A model generated the notes under the pieces. That model saw only the letters and a list, made by a program, of their open reading frames with translations, was not told the DNA's origin and made no database searches. DNA of 64,000 nucleotides, taken from assembly GCF_028476545.1 (NCBI RefSeq), contig NW_026731783.1, positions 425,001-489,000 on the forward strand, read 5' to 3'. The translations under genes were made by a program, and so were the position numbers. Positions within the stretch are counted from its first letter, which is position 1, and the number at the start of each line of letters is the position of its first letter. This DNA comes from Physella acuta (lineage: Eukaryota; Mollusca; Gastropoda; Physidae). Below are positions 59,886 to 64,000 of the stretch, piece after piece.

Positions 59886-61700
59886 GGATGGCAGACATCT
59901 ACATTAATGATCATACTATTTTTAAAGGTTTTGAAATACACTGATAATTGCTTTTAAATTACCAAATTAAACGCTTGTAATGGTTATCTATATTAAAAAA
60001 TATGTGATTGCATATATGTATTTTACTATAAATTAAGTAAGGATTTCCCTATGTTAATAATTGTTGGACATGACAGTCACGTTTGTCATTGTAGATATAT
60101 TTGATCACCTGGCATCATCTGTGTGATGTAGTTGGTGCATATAAGCACCAGAACACATGTATTTTACCTGATTGTGTAGTGTGTTCAGCACTACATGAAA
60201 TTAATATGTACATGCACTATATGGTCAGCATTACACAGTATCCACACTGTTTTATTTCTTATTGAGCCAGGTACTGGGTGGACGCAACATTCACACTTGA
60301 CGTGTTAGAACCCATGAAACAACCAATGGACAACTCAGTCACATTTCCTTACACATCAAATAGCAAGAAATAAAGTGTTTGTTTTAATTCTTTTTTAAAG
60401 AAATTATCATTTACAATGATAGCAATACTTTTCTTTATACCAGGGGTTCCCAACCGCGTGCCCGCGGGTGCCATGGCGCCCGCCGAACGATTCGTATGTG
60501 CACGCCTCTCACTATTCGACAGAGACATAATTTTTTTCAGAAACATTATTGAAAGGTTAAAGGGGATGGAAATCGAAAGTTTGAGGGGGGGGGGATGCAA
60601 ATCGAAAGTTTGAGGGGGGGGGGGGTGCAAATCGGAAGTTTGAGGGGGGTCGCAAATCGAAAGTTGGAGGGGGGGTGGGTGCAAATCGAAAGTTTTGTCC
60701 CCGGGTGACGGGAAGGGTCGTTACGCCTCTGGAAGGAGTTTGTCGATATTTTAGAATGTGCTCTAGAGTAAAAAAAGGTTGGGAACCCCTGCTTTATACT
60801 GACCATTTTAATTAAAAGTTAATCAACTATTACATCTGAACGGCTATACTTAATGTTGTAAGTGTAACGAACTGTTATGAAATACACATAGTTTTTAAAA
60901 TCAATCAACACAAGTAAATAATTTCTATACTTTTGGTTTAGAATTGATGAGTGTAAAGTTATTCTTTTGTTGCCATCTCATTATACTTATAAATAAAATC
61001 AAGCAACCGTAAACTGGACACAGTTCATCCTCGACGTTCTCTGATCAGCATTATCTCTCATGTTATTGAAATATTCATGTACAATTGCTTCTTACACTAA
61101 CAAAACGACATTGGATCTTTTAATCAAGCGTATTTTATCTTGAATTAGGATTGTCTACTTTCTCAGAGCTTCAAAGACTGTGATAAAATAAACACATGTC
61201 TTCACCATGAGGTCTGCTACACAGGCTCTATCCATTTAATCAACTTGCTTTCCAGGCATTAAGGAAGTAAATGTGCTACTGGTATTACTGTAGAAAAAAA
61301 ACACAATTTAAGCTGTTGAATTAGTGTTAGCTCAAAGCTTGTTCCCATATTATTAATATTTGATAAAAGGGAGGTTATTCTATTAATAGTTCAGAAATAC
61401 TAAAACAATACTAAATTTCACACCAAAATATGTTTTTATTTTAATGTATAAAAAACGTTTTAGAGAATATCCATTTTTTCTAAGAGTTGTATTTTAACAA
61501 TTTAAATATCTTTAGGACTTCATCGATTTTGAAATTGACACTAGAATAAAGTTAAAATAGTCAAACGATAACTTTCTTTGAAGCTGTTTTTGTAAACAAA
61601 AGAACCATTCCACTTTTAGAATGTTCGGGCAATGGAATCGCCTGTTGTGTGTTCTATACTTTTTTAAAAATAGTTTTTAAAACAATAGTCCTCATGACCC
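59800..61700 (-). repeat. Large dispersed block, inverted copy of 22.74-24.43 kb
   Basis: Reverse-complement match in order: LINE 5' piece, 'gatgtagttggtgcatat', 'gtgttcagcactacat', 'gtaagtgtaacgaactgtta', the exon-like remnant (61,015-61,290, with stops) and repeat E (61,325-61,625). Interrupted by a hAT at 60,441-60,791. Confidence 0.8.
60441..60791. mobile_element. Non-autonomous hAT, family D, with G-rich internal repeats
   Basis: CAGGGGTTCCCAACCGCGTG to 'ggttgggaacccctg', with the perfect 8-bp duplication CTTTATAC at 60,433-60,440 and 60,792-60,799. Inside are about four units of 'gcaaatcgaaagtttgaggg' and an end 'ttacgcctctgg' related to 48.86 kb, so a smaller element is probably nested. 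The 86-, 111- and 65-codon frames are within this unit. Confidence 0.93.
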
Positions 61701-62324
61701 CACCCCTGTGTTGTTAAATACTGAGGATGATGTATTACTAAATTAATTAAAGGTAAAAATAACTGCTAACACCATAAATTTGATTTCCATTCCCACAACC
61801 CCCATGACACCACCTCGTTTCGCATCATTTATTATTTGTCATTAAGGTTCCTATTATTGATTTTTTGTGTATTGTTTTATTTACACAGCCTACAAACATT
61901 ATATAGACATTTTTTGACAATATTTTACGGTGCACTTTTAAATACATAAGATACTGAGTCCAACTAGAAAAAAACAATTTGATATCAAGCATATATATCC
62001 AAAATGTGTATTGAATATCATGAACAAGTTTTAAATGGCCATGTTTCAGATTTTCTGTGATAACGTAAAAGGAAACTATAACATAATGGATTTGTCAACA
62101 GTGATATAACTTTACATATTTAGATCTGTTGTGCATTCGTCAAGTTTTTTTTTATGTAATTGTCCAATGTTGATATGATTTAAGTTGAAAAGTGAATGGG
62201 CATATTTATGGCTAAAAAGGCAGAATCATATTATAGTTTCTCTAGTAAAGAGTTTAGAAGCTGGTTACTACCGTGTTACAATAATGCGACACTCACTCGT
62301 ATAATATTTAAATAAAACGGGTCT
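61701..62324. other. AT-rich stretch, no gene seen
   Basis: Only a short resemblance to the 6.35-kb C-rich patch ('ccacccctgtgttgt'). Confidence 0.4.
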
Positions 62325-63425
62325 ACGACAAATTCCCGAATGGACACTTGCCCGAATGCGACGAACGCCCGAAAGCCACTTGCCTGAAAAATTGTAACAT
62401 TATATATTACCAAATAGATTTGGTAATCAGTTTTAATTTTAAATTTTGATAAACAATACATATCTAAACAAAAATATAGGGGAAATAATTAATATTATAT
62501 ATTATTACGCATACATTATTAATTCATTTGTATTTGCTAAATAAAAAGTGTACAAACATATTTTCTTTTCTATCTAAAAAAACAAGACTAACAAACCATT
62601 TTCTTTTATCTAAGATGTTTAAATGAATCTCATTTTCTTTATTTAGTAATGGCTTAAACACATTGTCTAAACAATATGCATTAAATGGCGATCAAACATA
62701 AAAGACTATTTTTAGTTTTAAATTCGCAGCCCAGATCCTGCCTCATTATTTTGTTAAAGGATCGCCACACAAGATTAAGCATACAAAGATACACAAACGC
62801 GCCTCTGTTCAATGTTGCGAGACGCCGCGCCGCCTACACCGTGTCATAAACGTTATATAACCACCGCAACACGTCGGTTAAACAAAGTGTTGAAAACTTA
62901 GATCAAAAGAATGTTAAGACACCGCCGCCAACATCACTGCATTTAATGAAGAATAATGCCGTTTTTTTATGGCAATTTTTCATATTAAAAAAAAAATAAA
63001 AGCTATTTTTTTTTAAATGTAAGCAAATTAGTTTTTATGGTTAGAACTGTGATGATTATCAAACTTGAATCGATTAAAAATGTCTATTTGGTAATATTAT
63101 GTTTGTATTTAATATTTACATTTTTCGGGCAAGTGTCCATTCGGGCATTTGTCGCATTCGGGCAAGTGTCCATTCGGGCATTTGTCGCATTCGGGCAAGT
63201 GTCCATTCAGGCATTTGTCGCATTCGGGCAAGTGTCCATTCAGGCATTTGTCGCATACGGGCAAGTGTCCATTTTGGCATTTGTCGCATTCGGGCAAGTG
63301 TCCATTCGGGCGTTTGTCGCATTCGGGCAAGTGTCCATTTTGGCATTTGTCGCATTCGGGCAAGTGTCCATTCCGGCGTTTGTCGCATTCGGTAAAGTGT
63401 CTTTCGGGAAAACGTCCGGCTCCCA
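62325..63425. repeat. Foldback-like unit with a 33-bp array
   Basis: The left arm (62,330-62,430) has 'ccgaatggacacttgcccga' and 'attaccaaatagatttggta'. The right side has the reverse complement ('ctatttggtaatatta', 63,085) followed by about eight 33-bp units, CGGGCAAGTGTCCATTCGGG, CATTTGTCGCATT, at 63,121-63,400. The middle (62,700-62,900) has a GC-richer patch without a gene. The overlapping frames of 93-140 codons are repeat products. Confidence 0.7.
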
Positions 63426-64000
63426 AATAAAACCTGGTTCAACGAAAGAGGCATTTTAATTATAATTAATTTCACTAATTATATTGCCAGTAATTTAGAA
63501 AAAAATAAAAATTATTAAATATAAAAAACTATAGTAGAGAATGATCTACGAGTGACAGAACAAAATAAACCGGGAGTGATCTCCCCTAAACTTTCTCGAA
63601 TATTCTAATATAACACTACGGGGGATGGCAACTCGGGATATAGACTTCTAGACATGATTTTTAATCCATTTTAAATACTCAATTTTTTTAAAAATAGAAT
63701 ATAATCTCGTAGAAAAAAGAAATGCACACCAAGTGAACGCTAAATAAAGATGTGCATAATAGTGCGCAATATTATTAGTACTTTATAAATTTACATGCGT
63801 TTTTTGAGAAATCGGAAGTAGCGTAAATAAGTACTTCCGATAAACGGAAATTACTCAAAATTTGAAAGAAGGTAGAAAATTAGATCTTCTACTTACATAT
63901 CAAATTTCATTTATCTTTCTGAAATAGTACTCAAGTTATAGGCTTTTGAAAAATTCAAAGTAGAAAAAGTACCAATTCCGTTTATCGGAAATCGCTCAAA
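63426..64000. other. No gene seen; edge repeats
   Basis: 'gatctcccctaaactttctc' is inverted relative to 22,840. 'ccgataaacggaaatt' at 63,837 and 'ccgtttatcggaaatcgctc' at 63,978 form an inverted pair about 140 bp apart, cut by the window end. Confidence 0.45.

Noticed and set aside
63037-63475. Several overlapping 93-140-codon frames as genes
   Set aside because: All are different frames and strands of the same 33-bp array.

Overview
This is a gene-poor, strongly AT-rich stretch of animal nuclear DNA in which I find no intact host gene. It is built almost entirely from mobile-element remains, tandem arrays and older dispersed repeats. The mix of elements (many small hAT copies with clean 8-bp target duplications, a tRNA-derived SINE, fragments of LINEs, Ty3/Gypsy fossils with tRNA-Ser and tRNA-Pro primer sites, long minisatellites and (TA)n runs) and the invertebrate-like proteasome pseudogene suggest an invertebrate, most likely a mollusc. 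That assignment is an inference, not a proof.

Layout. 0-8 kb: hAT fragments, a 25-bp array (2.8-3.55 kb), a 48-bp array (3.8-4.35 kb) and an 11-bp array (7.4-7.7 kb). 8-16.4 kb: a composite region in which a dispersed repeat, here called R, occurs once forward (8.3-10.85 kb) and once inverted (13.5-16.4 kb). Between the arms lie two fragments of a proteasome gene (PSMD13/Rpn9), a 16-17-bp array and a SINE. 17-21.6 kb: a GACTTC-based array, then a 3.29-kb satellite of about 73 units of exactly 45 bp. 21.6-25.9 kb: an LTR-like fossil, two G-tract MITEs, a block repeated inverted at 59.8-61.7 kb, and a chimeric hAT. 25.9-29.5 kb: a second, direct copy of the R / array / SINE / PSMD13 segment, interrupted by a Harbinger-like MITE. 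30-41 kb: further R copies, the largest PSMD13 pseudogene (38.56-39.41 kb), two more 25-bp arrays, an LTR-like fossil and a foldback-like unit. 41-53.4 kb: paired hAT-type transposase remnants, a LINE 3' end, a hAT nest three insertions deep, and a Ty3/Gypsy fossil with LTR and gag. 53.5-64 kb: tandem poly-A retroposon tails, a 40-bp array, an internally deleted LINE, the inverted 22.7-24.4 kb block, and a second foldback-like unit with a 33-bp array.

How the parts relate. The clearest biology is mobile-element history. Four PSMD13-derived pieces sit inside or next to R, and copies share stop codons, so a broken host-gene copy was amplified along with the repeat. Tandem arrays recur at separate loci with the same flanks, often inverted, so they move as internal parts of larger elements. 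Long open reading frames in the window (for example 885 and 884 codons in the 45-bp satellite, 219 codons across 28.6-29.25 kb, 201 codons in the 48-bp array) are by-products of repeats and not genes. All repeat relationships were found by eye; copy identities and exact ends need alignment.
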